From assembly GCA_033063855.1 (NCBI GenBank), contig CP093830.1:15438854-15502853 (forward strand): a stretch of 64,000 nt of DNA, read 5' to 3'. The position numbers were made by a program, and so were the translations under genes. Source of the stretch: Smittia aterrima (taxonomy: Eukaryota; Arthropoda; Insecta; Diptera; Chironomidae). The notes below the pieces were generated by a model, which ran no database searches, was not told where the DNA came from, and worked only from the letters and a program-made list of their open reading frames with translations. Shown one piece after another: positions 43,293 to 56,100 of the stretch (within the stretch, counting starts at the first letter, position 1; each line of letters begins with the position of its first letter).

Positions 43293-44342
43293 TTTGAGGC
43301 TTTTTCTCCGAAGGAAAAAAGCCTATATGGGGCCGGTTTGATGTCTGTGTCTGTGTCTTTGTCCGTCCGTTAACGATTTTTCTCGAGAACGATGACAGCT
43401 AGAGACTTCCGGTTTTCGCTAATCGGTTCGGGTGGTGAGTGCGACCAGTGAGTTCTGAGATGGAGCCGGACGGACATATGGACAGATGGAAAAATGGACA
43501 TAAGAACCTATGAAATTTGAGATATCTCGAGAACGAAGGCAGCTAGAGACTTCTGGCTTGGACCAATCGTTTACAATAAACTTGTACAAGTAACTTGTAC
43601 AAGAAACTTGCATACAAGTTTTCTGTACAAGAAATTGAAAAAGTGACATATCTCGAGAACGAAGATAGCTAGAGACTTCCGGTTTGGACCGATGGAGTCT
43701 GTGTGGGAGGGCCAAGTGGACAGACGGACAAACGGACAGACAGACAGACGGACAGACGGACAAAAATGAATTTTTCATATCTCGAGAACGAAGATAGCTA
43801 GCGGCTTCCGGTTAGGGCCGATGAAGTCTGTGTGAGAGGGCCAAGTAGACAGACGGACAAACGGACACACAGACGGACAAAAATGAATTTCTCATATCTC
43901 GAGAACGAAGATAGCTAGCGGCTTCCGGTTTGGGCCGATGGAGTCTGCGTGAGAGGGCCAAGTAAAGACGGACAAACGGACAGACAGACAGACGGACAGA
44001 CGGACAAAAATGAATTTTTCATATCTCGAGAACGAAGATATCTAGCGGCTTCCGGTTAGGGCCGATGGAGTCTGTGTGAGAGGGCCAAGTAGACAGACGG
44101 ACAAACGGATAGACAGACAGACGGACAGACGGACAAAAATGAATTTCTCATATCTCGAGAACGAAGATAGCTAGCGGCTTCCGGTTTGGGCCGATGGAGT
44201 CTGTGTGTGAGGGCCAAGTGGACAGACGGACAAAAATGAATTTCACATTAATAATGAAGCACGTGAAGGAAGCCAAATTTTTTCAATGTTTTAATTTGTT
44301 TAAAATAAATGAGGATTAGAGCAGAGGAGAAAAAGCCTCAAA
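43293..44342. mobile_element. TIR element carrying a minisatellite
   Basis: Perfect 17-bp inverted ends tttgaggctttttctcc (43293-43309) and ggagaaaaagcctcaaa (44326-44342). The left end itself forms a hairpin (aggctttttctccgaagga ...). The interior is almost entirely a minisatellite. No clear target duplication and no ORF of known type. Confidence 0.6.
43381..44240. repeat. Minisatellite, ~125-bp unit, 7 copies
   Basis: The word ctcgagaacga recurs near 43382, 43527, 43652, 43781, 43898, 44023 and 44154, each followed by agctagcggcttccggtt and a (gacagacggacaaa)n run. Spacing is 115-145 bp. Unit length varies through the inner gacagacg microsatellite. Confidence 0.9.
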
Positions 44343-44389
44343 GTACGTTCGTTCTCGAACTGCTGTCCAACTTGTTTCGTAATTGAACC

Positions 44390-45100
44390 ACTCCCAGGAA
44401 TTTAGCACGAAATCTATCGCCAGCACGAAAGTTATCGCCAAGTAATCGCTTTGACGATAGATTCTAAAGTTAACTTTTGTGCTGGCGATAAAAAGTGTTG
44501 TAGCGGCCAGAATTTATTTGAAAGTTATCGCTGGTTCAACGATAACTTTTTGAACCAACAACGATAACTTTTTTATTTAATTTTGAACCGGCGATAGATT
44601 TTTGCGATAACTTTACGAGCGATAACTACATGAGCGATAGATTTACCGAGCGATAACTTCATGAGCGATAACTTTACGAGCGATAGATTTACTAGCGATA
44701 AAAGGATTCGTGGAAAGGATTCGTGGGAATCGGATAATATCGGTAAAGGGAAAATGTTTGGGTATTAAAGGATTCGTGGAAATCGGATTATTTCGGTAAA
44801 GGGAAAATGTTAAGTTATCGCTCGGTAAATCTATCGCTCATGTAGTTATCGCTCGGTAAATCTATCGCTCATGTAGTTATCGCTCGTAAAGTTATCGCAA
44901 AAATCTATCGCCGGTTCAAAATTAAATCTAACGTTGGTTCAAAAAGTTATCGTTGATCCAGCGATAACTTTCAAATAAATTCTGGCCGTTACAACACTTT
45001 TTATCGCCAGCACAAAAGTTAACTTTAGAATCTATCGTCAAAGCGATTACTTGGCGATAACTTTCGTGCTGGCGATAGATTTCGTGCCTATTTCACAGGG
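44390..45100. mobile_element. GCGATA-word foldback element, 11-bp TSD
   Basis: Flanked by gtaattgaacc (44379-44389 and 45101-45111). Arms of about 300 bp are inverted copies (left gcacgaaatctatcgcc, right ggcgatagatttcgtgc). They consist mostly of gcgataactt and gcgatagatt words. The centre holds a direct repeat (aaggattcgtgg and cggtaaagggaaaatgtt, each twice). Non-coding. The long duplication would fit a MULE-type mechanism, but class is not proven. Confidence 0.8.
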
Positions 45101-45111
45101 GTAATTGAACC

Positions 45112-47000
45112 TTCTTCATTTAATTTGATTTGGAAATATTTAGCAATACCGTGTCGAAAGTTTCAAAGTTTTTTTTCAAGCAAAGCTTCTCACATCACTT
45201 CCAAACAAAACCTTTTGACCACGAAATACCTTCGAAAGCCTAATTATTATCTTTTATCGCAATCTTCATGGAGATAATTCTTGTTCCAGGTAGAGCTTCA
45301 GTTTAAAGGATTTTAAATATCCCTAATAATCAAAGCGCTTTATCACAAAGAGCTCATCTAAATGGATTTTCAGAAAATGAAGACGAAGCTTAATAATGTT
45401 CAATCTCATTAGTGAAGTCTCAAAATTGTTAGATTTAAAAAAGATTGAAGAGCTTGTTGATTTAAGCTTTTAATGATTGCAAAAAAAATCCTGACAGATA
45501 TTAATTGAGACGGAGAAGTTTTTGTTTTAAAGTTGCAAGACGAAACTTAAGAATTACGCATTGCACAAAAAGCCAACGATTGAAAGAACAAGTTGGAAGT
45601 TATATGAAAGTGAGAAGACGATAGAAAATCTTTTAACATTGCTCGCAGTGGTCGAGTTTAAAAGTCGAAAAATTAATTACTCTGCTTGAACTTCACTCGA
45701 CTTCTCCATTTTGCTCTAGTGAGATTTGTTTTCCTCCCCGTTTCCCCTGGTTCTACGAATGATTCTCTAGAAATAATTACAATCAAGCTTCCGCAAAGTT
45801 CAAGCGAATGTTTATTAACTAAAACGTTCAAATCGAGGGCAATAAAGCAATTCAAAGCAAAAGTATTTTCGAGCGAGAGCAAAACTGTTCTGAATGTGCA
45901 ATTGAAAGATTCACAGTAAATTGAATCGCATTATGATTACGAGTTGCATTTACAAGTGATAAATGCAGATTGTTGTGTGTGGAGAACTTTCACATCATGC
46001 AATTTAATCCGAGTTTCGGATGAAATGTTAAAGCAGAGCATATTTTTGCTATCGCGGGTGGATTGCATAATTAATGAGCTATCAGTGTCACTGACATTCT
46101 CGGTTAGCTCTCTCGAAATTGAAAAGCGTTCAACATATTTTCTCGACTAACACCGAATGAAAATAGTCGCTATCAACATCTCGGCATAAATAATCCGCCA
46201 TCAATTAAACTTCTATTTAATGTCGACAACAGGAAAACCTAATACGCTGCAAACTACGCATTTGCCTTGAAATCTCGGTTTCTGTTTCATGAAATTCTAG
46301 TTTGACGTTCCGGAATTTTTTTTTGGACATTCCAAACTTGAACAGCCGAGCATTTCTGATATTTGAAGATGAAGCGTTACGTGGAAAGCCCAAAATTTTG
46401 AAACATTGCGGGAATTCTCCACAATTTCCACGAAGAATTCTATGAGAAAGCAGCTGCATCATTTAAGCCGAGCCGCGATAAATACTTGAATCAAAATTCC
46501 TAGCTTAAGCAAATATCAGTTTTTTTACCCGTGGCGGAAGTTTAACGCCTGTAGGCGAATATTAAACTCTTAGCATTCTAGCAAAATTGAATTTACATCC
46601 TGGAAACATCGGGTTCAACTTCGGGGATTATTTTTATATGAAATCATCTTACATATTGAAATGGGAATTTGAAATTTTGTTTCAAATAGCAAGAATTCCG
46701 AGCGAGGATGCAGAATCAAATCTGTTAAAGCAGACTATGCAAAGAAGAATTACCAGAAACAAGAACTTTAAACTTCATGAACTTTCTCTTCCATAAACTG
46801 TCACAGATTACTGTCAAAACTCGTCGTAACTCATCATCGCATCGTTTACAAAACTTTTCTTGCTTACATACTGGACCGGAAACTGAAATTACTTTGTTGA
46901 GAATTGAAATATTTCATAAATGATTCAATATTGTGAAGAAATTTTCATGAAAACGAAAACTTTCAAAACATAAACAACACAAGTTTATTAAAAAATTGAT
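45112..47000. other. Unassigned intergenic sequence
   Basis: AT-rich, apparently unique. Short open frames have no recognisable domain. Confidence 0.4.
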
Positions 47001-48299
47001 ATAAGAGGTGAATCGCGGGAAATCTGCCGAATTCAAACGACTGTAACTTTCGTAAATTGAAAGCTTATTATTATCTGTTTTTTGTATTGACAAGAACTAT
47101 CCTTTAAAATTCATCTGTCATACAAAGACTTTCAATAAATATTATAGTAAAGTCAGAAAAATTAATTAAGTCGAGCTCCAAAAAATGGTGTTCGACAAAT
47201 GGCTTAAAAATCTCAACAATATGAACATTTTATTGAAAAACATTTGAAAAAGTAACATCAAAGCAATTAACACAGTTTCATTTGATAGTTTGAAGCATTA
47301 TCTATTAGCAAAATGCTAGTTAATAAGAATAAATGGCTGAACATGAAATATCGGCAGACCTTAAGATTGTAAGTTCCAATAAAAGAAATCGATGGTCGGT
47401 CGTGACAAATGTCTCAAAAAAAATACTATAAAAGTAAGTCAATAGTGAAAATAGATTTTCAATCCGCTGACCTAATGATGATCAAGATAATTAGTATAAA
47501 AAAACATCAAAAATAGTACAGAAGGTTTCTAAAATCCATTTTGGAAAATGATATGAAGATTTTTTGTCTACCAATGAGAGCATCTTGCTGTCGACTATAA
47601 AATTGATTTTTAAATCGTTTCTTTGGCACTTTCTGGACTTAACAACTAAATAAAATATGACGAATGACTCTTTGAGATGCCAAAAAGGTTATTACAATTA
47701 AAATATTTCTGAAGAAAACTTCTGTAGCACTCAATTAATCAGCGTGTCGCTCCAAGCATGACTTTAGTAACTTCGGGTGATTTTAACCAAAAAAAACTAC
47801 TTCAAGAAATGCTTTGAAAGACATCTGATATGTTTTTTCTTATAGTTGAACATTCTGACAATATTTTTGATTAAATTAGATCAAGCAATTGTTCTTGATT
47901 GCCCCGAAATTTTCTTGAAATTGTAGAGATCCGCTTTTATGACGTAGGACATGAGTCAAAAGAAGTTCCATAACTTTGCTCCATTAAACGTTATCAAAGT
48001 TTAATTAATAGTTTTTTTAAGACAAAAGAAGAGACTACAAGAAACACTGAAGATTTTTATTCAATAATACAATATAGTTATGAAAAAAGTTACAAATATC
48101 ACTGTCGAACACCATCTTTTTGAGGTCGACTTAATTAATTTTTCTGACTTTACTATAATATTTATTAAAAATCTTTGTATGTGAGATGAATTTTAAAGGA
48201 TAGTTCTTGTCAATACAAAAAACAGATAATAAAAAGCTTTCAATTTACGAAAGTTACAGTCGTTTGAATTTGGCAGATTTCGCACGATTCACCTCTTAT
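47001..48299. mobile_element. 1.3-kb element with ~195-bp terminal inverted repeats
   Basis: The left arm (47001-47195, starting ataagaggtgaatcg) and right arm (48105-48299, ending cgattcacctcttat) are inverted copies with few changes, including gtcgaacacc-type words at the inner edges. The ~900-bp interior has no recognisable coding sequence. A target duplication could not be identified. Probably a non-autonomous DNA transposon. Confidence 0.7.
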
Positions 48300-50041
48300 G
48301 TAAATATAAAATCTGTGAAATGTTTTGATGAGACATAATTTATGTCACATAAAGAAGCGAGAATTGAACTTCGGTTTGTTTGAAAACATCATTTGTGATG
48401 AACTTCAAACAAACTTTACGAGAGAATATCTCGTAGCAAGTTCTCTTGAATAATGAAAATATAATTTTACCTCCAACGAAAAGCTTGAGTTCTTTCCTTT
48501 CAGTAAAATTAATTAAGATCGCAACTTGAGTTATGATTTCTTTGAAAGGTTTCAAAGTTTTCAAAACTCGACAGCTTGCTAGAGACAGACTAGTTCATCT
48601 TAATTGATTCCAAGGTAGAATGAGCAGGTAAAAAAGTGAAAAGTTTTGCAAAATGTTGAACCGAACAGCTGAGAGGTCGATCCAAAAAAAAGTATTGTCA
48701 TGACAAAACTCTTCAACCTGTCATAACACTGACCTTTTCAGAAAAATGAATGAGAGTCTAAACGATGCAAAAGGCTTTTGAGAATTGTGTAATTGAATTT
48801 ATTCTGAAATTGTCATGATGAAGAAGCCCATGGCAAGAAAAATTGAAACTTTCCTCTCCGATCGCCTCCCATCAAAATTTATTCTTTCATCCGAAAAATG
48901 ACGTCATTCAAATCGATTTTCTCGGATCATTGACATACTCGACCAACTGCTCCTTCGGTTTGGTTTCTAGTTTCCTAATTCACTCACATTTTTCTCATAG
49001 AGTGAGAGTAAAGTTTAATCTCTTTTAATCTTCTAAAAGTTCAAAAAGCAGAGAATTTATGTGAAAAGTCATTAAAATCAATTGAACGAGAAGTTTTTCA
49101 TAGAATGTACATGTAGTAAATTTACACATAGTCGAAAGTCCAAAATACCTTTATCGAGTGAACGGCTTCACGTTGTCTCATTCGTTTTATCCTTTGACCG
49201 AGACTTTGAGAATCGCTTGCACAGAAAACAATAAGTTTTCCTTTCCGCTTCGAGAGTACTGAAAGGGATCAGCTAGGAATGATGGTGTATGAAGAAAAAG
49301 TTGCCTTTTAAATCCCCGAGACGTTGACTTTCGTCCCTTTTAGACATCTCCGCATGACGATTAGAAAAATCGTATGCTAAACCAACCAAGCGAAGCTAAA
49401 ATCTCGATTAATTAATTAATATTAAATTTGCGCCATCATGCGAAACTTTGGCACAAATTGGAGAATTTTTAATTAGTTTCTTCAGTCATGTTACAGAACG
49501 ATAAGACGAAGAAATTTGGTTTGATTAATTTGAAAGATTTCAATCAGAAAGCGAGGAATTGTTTGCAATAATCTTTCTAAAAAATTGATTGAAAAAATTG
49601 AGGAGTAGTTTCAAAATAGTTCTGCGATTTAATGAGATTTTCAATTGGAACTTAAAATCCAGTTGACCACGCGATAATTTTTTCTCTCGAAATGGCTTTC
49701 AGTTGATTTGGCATGAATCCACTCGAGTCGAGAGAGCTCGTATTCCTCGATGCTCGAAATTTATTGGCAATTTCGCTATGACGTGCTCGAGCAGTGACAA
49801 ATCGAGCTCATAATTCGACATTTCGCTTTGGCGGAGAACAAAATGCATGAACCTTGAGTTGAGTATTAAATCAATCGACGTTCGATTGATGAAATGGCAA
49901 ACCCTCGATTCATCATCCCTCAATTCTCTAGAGAAGTAGTAGCAGCTTGTGAATAGAGTTTATTAAAAAGAACTTTTATTTTTATTCCGTCATTTTAAAT
50001 TCTCCGACAGAATAAAATACTTCGTGACGTCTCGTTTCCTG
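48300..50041. other. Unassigned intergenic sequence
   Basis: AT-rich and apparently single copy; no gene recognised. Confidence 0.4.
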
Positions 50042-50236
50042 TCATTTCATTTCGCTCGATTGAAAATTCTCTTCTGCAATATCTCGGAATAAATTATTCA
50101 AGGAACTCTCGTAAAGATGCAACGAGAGGTGTCTTAATCCGAGCAATAGTTTCCCGAATCGTATGACACTGTGAGTTTGAGACGTTTGCAATTCGAGTTG
50201 TTGTTGTGGCTGCTGACTGTTCAAAGTTCGTTGCGA
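50042..50236 (-). pseudogene. Nuclear receptor, C-terminal ligand-domain end (downstream of insertion)
   Basis: Minus-strand frame with a Gln-rich linker (QQPQQQLELQ) then RFGKLLLGLRHLSLHLYESS and a stop at 50042. This matches the helix 10-12 region of NR2E receptors (the RFGKLLLLLPALR-type block). It is cut from the rest of the gene by the LINE derivative at 50237-52325; the target duplication aagttcgttgcga (50224-50236) marks the join. Across the join the helix 9 frame and this frame are not in register, so the gene seems also to have a frame shift. Confidence 0.75.
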
Positions 50237-52325
50237 ATGAATGAATGAATACTCGGTAGGGTCCTGCGAAGCAGGACCTGGGTCCCTGAAGGGGACCAGC
50301 CTACCTCCATGATTTTAGTCAGGAGGCTCCTGCTCTACCGTCCCTAGATGCGGCTTGCGCACGCATCCTTCGGGATTGGATGGGATGGGAGGGTGGGGAG
50401 GAAAAGGGGGGTCTTGGATGTCTTCAACTGAAGACTGACCTAACAAATAAACACGATTGGCAAAAAGATTGCTGCTAGACAGGTGCAACAGATGGCAAAG
50501 ACTTAAGATTAAACGAGCATTGAATAGACAAAATAATGAGAGAAAAGACTTAATGAATAGATGGCGATGAGACAGAAAGAAATTTAGAATTAGACAATTT
50601 TCCTGTTCTTTACGAAGCAAATTCTCATATTTTGAATGTGCAAGAGATAAAGACTTAAGATATGTTGAATTTTCCTGTTGAGTATGAGAGAAAATTCTCA
50701 TGTTTCTTATAATTAAAGCATCTGAGAAAATTTCATTAGGGCAATTGGTCAATCATGCTTTGCATCCCCTGAATTCGTTTGATCTAAATGAGTTCAAGAG
50801 ATGATACAGGAGTGAAGATTTGCGTAATAAGATCTTCTAGTGCAGAGATAAAATGACGAGACGTTACAAGATGATTAGTTAACACTGAGATTGGTTAGTT
50901 CCCCTTAGTTGTTTCCTCTAATTCTAGCTGCAAGAATTGTATCGTTATGGCACTTAATCACTCGTTCAATGCATTTCAAGGATTCATTCGATCTAAATGA
51001 TTTCCTGAAATGGAGAGGGAGTGAGAATTTGCGTAACAATTTATTTCTTAGGTGGAATGAGAATGGAGGGCGTTGGTTGTCTTTCTTCATGGGCGAAATT
51101 TCTTCTTGTTTCTCAGTCTCGTTATGCATTCAAACTTGAATGTATTCGAGATTATGTGTGTTTTCCTGTCGAGAAGAGTTCGTCTGATGTGGTCAAGTAT
51201 TCATTAAGGCAGCTTATCGATCGTGCTAAGCGACTGATGGATTCGTTCGATCGGAATGAGTCCAGGAGTCGGTGCGGGGATTGAAAAGCTGTGTAATGTT
51301 TATTTGCGTTGAAAGTTAATGAAAGTTAATGAGAACAGTTAAGACAGAAAGAGTTCATAGCTGTTGTTTATGCTTCCATCCGGCATTGTGTTGTCTGAGA
51401 TGTTTCCGAGAGATTCATTTTCATTTCCTCCTTCTGCCATGGTTTGAAAGAGCCTGATCGGTTTAATAAGAGTTTTCTACCTGTTTAGAGTGAATTATTT
51501 GAGTTTAATTGCGATGAAACTTGTCGCGCAAGTGATGTTTGAAGAAAAAGGGGCGAAAAATAAGCAGTTTTGGAAGTTTTCAAAGGGAATTATGGAGATG
51601 GAGAAAGTGACATCTATATGTGAAAATCAATTCATGAATGCGTGCACACTTTCATAAATTAAGATTTATTGTATTTGTAGCCGATATGATTACTGCTCCT
51701 TACTATCAGCCTATTTCAGATGTCTCCGGTCTCCTGTGACAGCTCCTAATAATTCCATTTCTTCTCTAGTCTCTTCTTCTTCGGTAATCAAATTGCGTTT
51801 GAGGTTCGGTGTAATTCGCTGATCTCTTGGGCTGAAATACTAAATCCCTAAGGTTCATTAGTCTCTGAGCTGTAATTCAAACTTCGCTATTCTCATTAAA
51901 CAGGTCTCTATTCTCTTCAGTGCCCGAGGGCACTGTCCAGATTTTTTAGCAATTAAGCAAGGATACTGTGCCACCTTAGCAACAAACTCAGTTGTTGATT
52001 GTGATTTTTGATACAGAGGACTTATGAGGTAGTCATGTATAGTTTGGTGGTGTCACTGATGTCCCTTGAGCTTGGTTGGTAGAGCTAATCACTGTTGTCG
52101 GGGACCACTTGCAGAAGAAAATTTTGACACGTGTAGAGAAATTATTTTTTTCGATTTTTCTCTAGAGTCACAGATGGTAGGTAGCTGCCTTCACTTGAGG
52201 TGGTGGGTTGTCGATGTCTGGTCTGATCTAGGCACTAATCAGAGGCCATGGTCTTGTATGACCAATTTAAAACTTCACAAATTAAAATTTGACTTGTTGC
52301 AGCTTTGAATCGCTGAACGCGTCCC
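50237..52325 (-). mobile_element. Internally deleted derivative of the RNase H LINE, 13-bp TSD
   Basis: Flanked by aagttcgttgcga (50224-50236 and 52326-52338). Read on the minus strand, 52325 to about 51360 matches the 5' UTR of the LINE at 35961, and about 51335 to 50237 matches its 3' UTR from about 42035. The whole coding region (~5 kb) is missing. Both ends, the 5' hairpin and the 3' three-way junction are kept, and the tail is (attc)n. So it is a non-coding element of 2.09 kb presumably moved by the enzymes of the full LINE. It interrupts the nuclear receptor ligand-binding domain. Divergence from the full LINE is clear by eye but not measured. Confidence 0.9.
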
Positions 52326-52338
52326 AAGTTCGTTGCGA

Positions 52339-53196
52339 TGTAATGCTCCAGATAAGAAATTGCATTTTCCTGACTGAACTGCAACTTCAAGCGTTCTCGT
52401 TGATCTATCGCAAGCTCCAGCCGGACGACAGCTCCATTAAGTCCGCACTCAAAGTCTTTGTGGCGCTAATGATATCCAATAAGTGTCTGTCACCACAACT
52501 TTCAACTGCAGCAGTGATGTCGATTGGCCAATGCGAAGCTTTCAGCACGAACAACTCGCTCCAGACCTGTCGTAAAATTACATTTCTCTGACGTTTTGTA
52601 ACCGATCGGAAGCAGTCGCAGCCCTGAGCTTGTTGCAAGCATGTCAATAAAATTTGTATCAACATTTCCTGACGGCGTCCATTCGACGTTGTCACTGCTG
52701 CTATTGTTGCTTGAACATTATACGAGTTCTCAATAAAAATCTTAATTCTACTGCTTTTCTTCAACTTCCTTGAAATTGATTTTCTTCTTGGTCCTCGTTC
52801 TTCTTGAACCGACGTCAAGTTCATCTTAACTGCGAAACATTTCTGTAAGCGACAGGATGGACACCAATTCCTTCTCGTCTTATCAATGATACATTTGCCT
52901 GTACCACCTGTGTCACGAGAGAGAAAATCTTTGTAAATAATTCTTCGAAGTTGAAGGTCAAGCCACTTACAAATGCATGTATACAAAGACCTTCTTCGGA
53001 TGCTTCGTTTGAAAAAACAGGAGCAACCATCGCAGCAAAAGGTTCCGTAATGTTTTCCACTCGATCTATCTCCACACACATTACAAGGAATGTTGGCAAA
53101 AGTCTTCCACCGACTTGCATCTGCTCTCGACACTGTTGAACCAGTAAAAGTTAGATCAGTGAATGAAATAAGGAAAATAATGTTCTCACCTTTCAC
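52339..53196 (-). pseudogene. NR2E-type nuclear receptor (HR83/PNR-like), disrupted
   Basis: DNA-binding domain: first zinc finger CNVCGDRSSGKHYG with C38, C41, C55, C58; P-box CDGCSCFFKRS; second finger ending NWCPSCRLQKC; then the C-terminal extension VQEERGPR. This pattern is that of the NR2E group (tailless, PNR, HR83). A 63-bp GT-AG intron (52970-52908) sits between the fingers and happens to be in frame. The ligand-binding domain begins with SELFVLKASHWPID. It goes on, after a one-base shift near 52455, with a helix 8-9 block (LAIDQRERLKLQFS) and is cut at 52339 by the LINE derivative. The start is uncertain: sequence before residue ~22 looks like an intron (gtgaga ... ttcaacag), so an upstream exon should exist. 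Confidence 0.85.
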
Positions 53197-56100
53197 GTTT
53201 ATTCTGAATCATGAAATGATTTTATTTAGTTGCAGGCTGACATTTTGTTGCCGCTTTTATAGACAAACATTGTGAATAAACTTCTTCAATTTATCATCAA
53301 CAGCAGAGTCCCAATTTATTTACTCGCGTCATTCTTAATGACAACAATTTAATCGTGAAATCAACGACAACGAGCACTTTGTCAACATCGACGTCGCTCG
53401 CTTGTTCCTTTGTTTTGATTTTCTTTTCCTTCTGGTCATCGTCGCTGTAATCAAATTTGAAAAGAAAATCGTCGAGGATGTACATGCATTATTTATTGTC
53501 CACTTACTTAACAGTTTTGCTGACCTGATGATATGCAAACACTTTTCATCGTTTGAAACGATTTTTCTCATTCGAACGAAAAAGCTTCAATCAATCACGA
53601 AACGACTGAAGAGAAGCAACATCGACAACAGAAAAATGTCACTCTAACTTTTCAAATTCAATGATTTACTCGACTGAGCTGGAGAGTTGACTCCGAGCAG
53701 GACCAAATTACAAGTTATTCAACTGATAATAAAATATTCTTGTCACGCTCCGTCCGAACGCTTTTCTGCAATGATGAAAACAAAGCAGAACACAAAGGTT
53801 CGGTTTTCTCTTTACAGTTCACTCCACATGTCTAGATGGTGATAGTCACTCTTGTCTGAGTTACGGTCGAGTCCACGCATCAGAATAGGAAAACGATTCA
53901 AGTCGAAACAAAAGGACGACGGTCGAGGCTTGACGCCTTGTACTGCTTTTGATCCCTCAGTGGGAGATAACGATTATTGGCCACTTCACAAACGACTGAG
54001 AACCAAGTGGTGGAGAGAAATTGATCTTACAGGTTACATGATAATGAACAAAGAATATCTCTCATATGTTCAAGTATGATTTAATATTCGTTGAACGCTT
54101 TTGCATTATTAATAACTTAAGTTAGATCAACTCTGCTCGTACGTTCGAGTATGTTTTGCCTCTCTCGTTCGACTTTCAAGAGCCATCGTCACTGTTTTCT
54201 GTGTTTAATATGGAAAGACACGTTTTTTTCTTGTTTTCTCGTCGAGAAGGAAAAAGAAAATCCCTCGGAGTTTTCACAGCACTCGAAAGCTGAGAGCTGA
54301 GAGCTGAGCGAGGCTGTGTAGAAGAGAAAGAAAAGTAGAAAAGTGCACTTGCGAGGATTTTCTCTTCCATCACATCAAATAGATTTTGTTATTATGTGAA
54401 GTTTCCGACTAGCAACATCAATGAATAAGAGCGAATGAAGTGAATAAGGAAAGTTTCAAACAGTAATTGCTGTTGATAGTGAAAGCATTTATGCTTTTTC
54501 GCTTAGCTGGGCTTTCGTTTCTCGCTAGGATTGAGTTTGTTTACCAAGGGAATGAGGAAAAGTTAAACAAAGAAAAAGAAATCTGGGGAAAATTCGTTCA
54601 AAAATGCAAACATCATCAATGGGCTTTTCATAAATTGCTTGCCCACGCCCCTTCCCAGTATTCTTACAGCAAATAATTTTCATCACAATTTCAGTCAAAC
54701 TCATTGCAATGTAATTAGAGTTTCGTTATTTATGAATTGATCCTTTTTGAATTGATTCTTCTTCGGAAAGATTGAACAAGCGACAAGTCAGCTGAAAGCA
54801 CTTTCATGGATTATAAGGATGAACACGCGATGCTGAAGTCAATGAAAATAATCGTTAACAAAACATGCTCTAAAACGACAACGAAATGGAAATTAAATTT
54901 ATTTGCTTTAATTGTACGATTACCAGCTAATTTGCCGCATTATCCACTAGCAAAATACAAAGTAGCATTTGTACCACTCTGTGAAAGCTCCATTCATGTA
55001 ACTTTGAGAATTCATTCACGTTCGACAATACTTGATTACATCATTCGGAGGAGAATGAGAGGGTTCGTGAATTTTATTACTCCTAATGCACTTTACATCT
55101 AATTCTTATCGTCACACATCACTTTCCCTTTACACTTCGAGTAATGCTTTCCTCCACCGACGGTAAAACATCTTGTTATGAGTTAGATTTCCGGCTCCCT
55201 CTCTCTCTAACTTTTCTTCGAGGAAACCCCGTTTTACAGCAGGAAATGTTTAAGTGATTGATACCAAACAAGACGACTATCTGAGATTTATTGTCGTCGC
55301 TGTAGGATTGATCTCGAGTCTGCTTGGTTAGCCGGTCGAGTTATTTGTTTGTTCCGACCTGGTACGTGACTTCTAGAGATGCTGGCGGCGAAGTTTAATG
55401 TCTTCAATATGCAACAGTTTCAATGTTTGCTGCGTCTCATTCAACTCGTCTCTATCAAACGCCTCCGGTACGAAAGAAAGTTTATGTTTGCTCGATGCTT
55501 GTGCAAACAACAAAAGTCATGTTTCCATTCAAGTTTCACCTGAATTCATCGCGTTCGCTCGGTAGAGGTTATCAGGTAAAATATTTGGTTTGGACTTTAA
55601 CTTGTGCCACTGCCACTCAAATAATATTGTATAGCTTATGAAAAATTAAATCCGCCGAAATGTTTCTGTTGTTTGCATTTTGTGAAGTTTATTGTTTTGA
55701 TAAGGCGAGGAAATGACTCGAAGCAGTTTTCTGTTTTTTTAGCTTTTCTTGCATAATTTATTTGTTCGTCGAGTAAGCAATGGTAAGGAACTTTTCCTAA
55801 CCCCGCAGAAAGCTTCAATTTAGGGAAAACTATTTGGTTGCTTTCGCTTGTCAAATTTGCTGGTGAAAGTTTAACAACAATTTTAAGCAATTTACAGCTC
55901 TATTCAAATTCAAATCAAACTAAAAGTTTTTCGTCGATCCCAATCCCCTGAAGAGCTCTCTGCATTTGTCATTCACAAATAAACCGGAATATTCATAAAA
56001 GTCGATAAAGCTTATTTATTCCGTTGCTGCATCCGAACAATGATCCCAAATGTAAAATTGCTATCCGATACTCTGTGAATGTCAGAACTTTATTTCAAGT

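Noticed and set aside
43381..44240. CRISPR-like array
   Set aside because: The repeats are ~125 bp with internal microsatellites and no unique spacers, in a eukaryotic context; it is a minisatellite.
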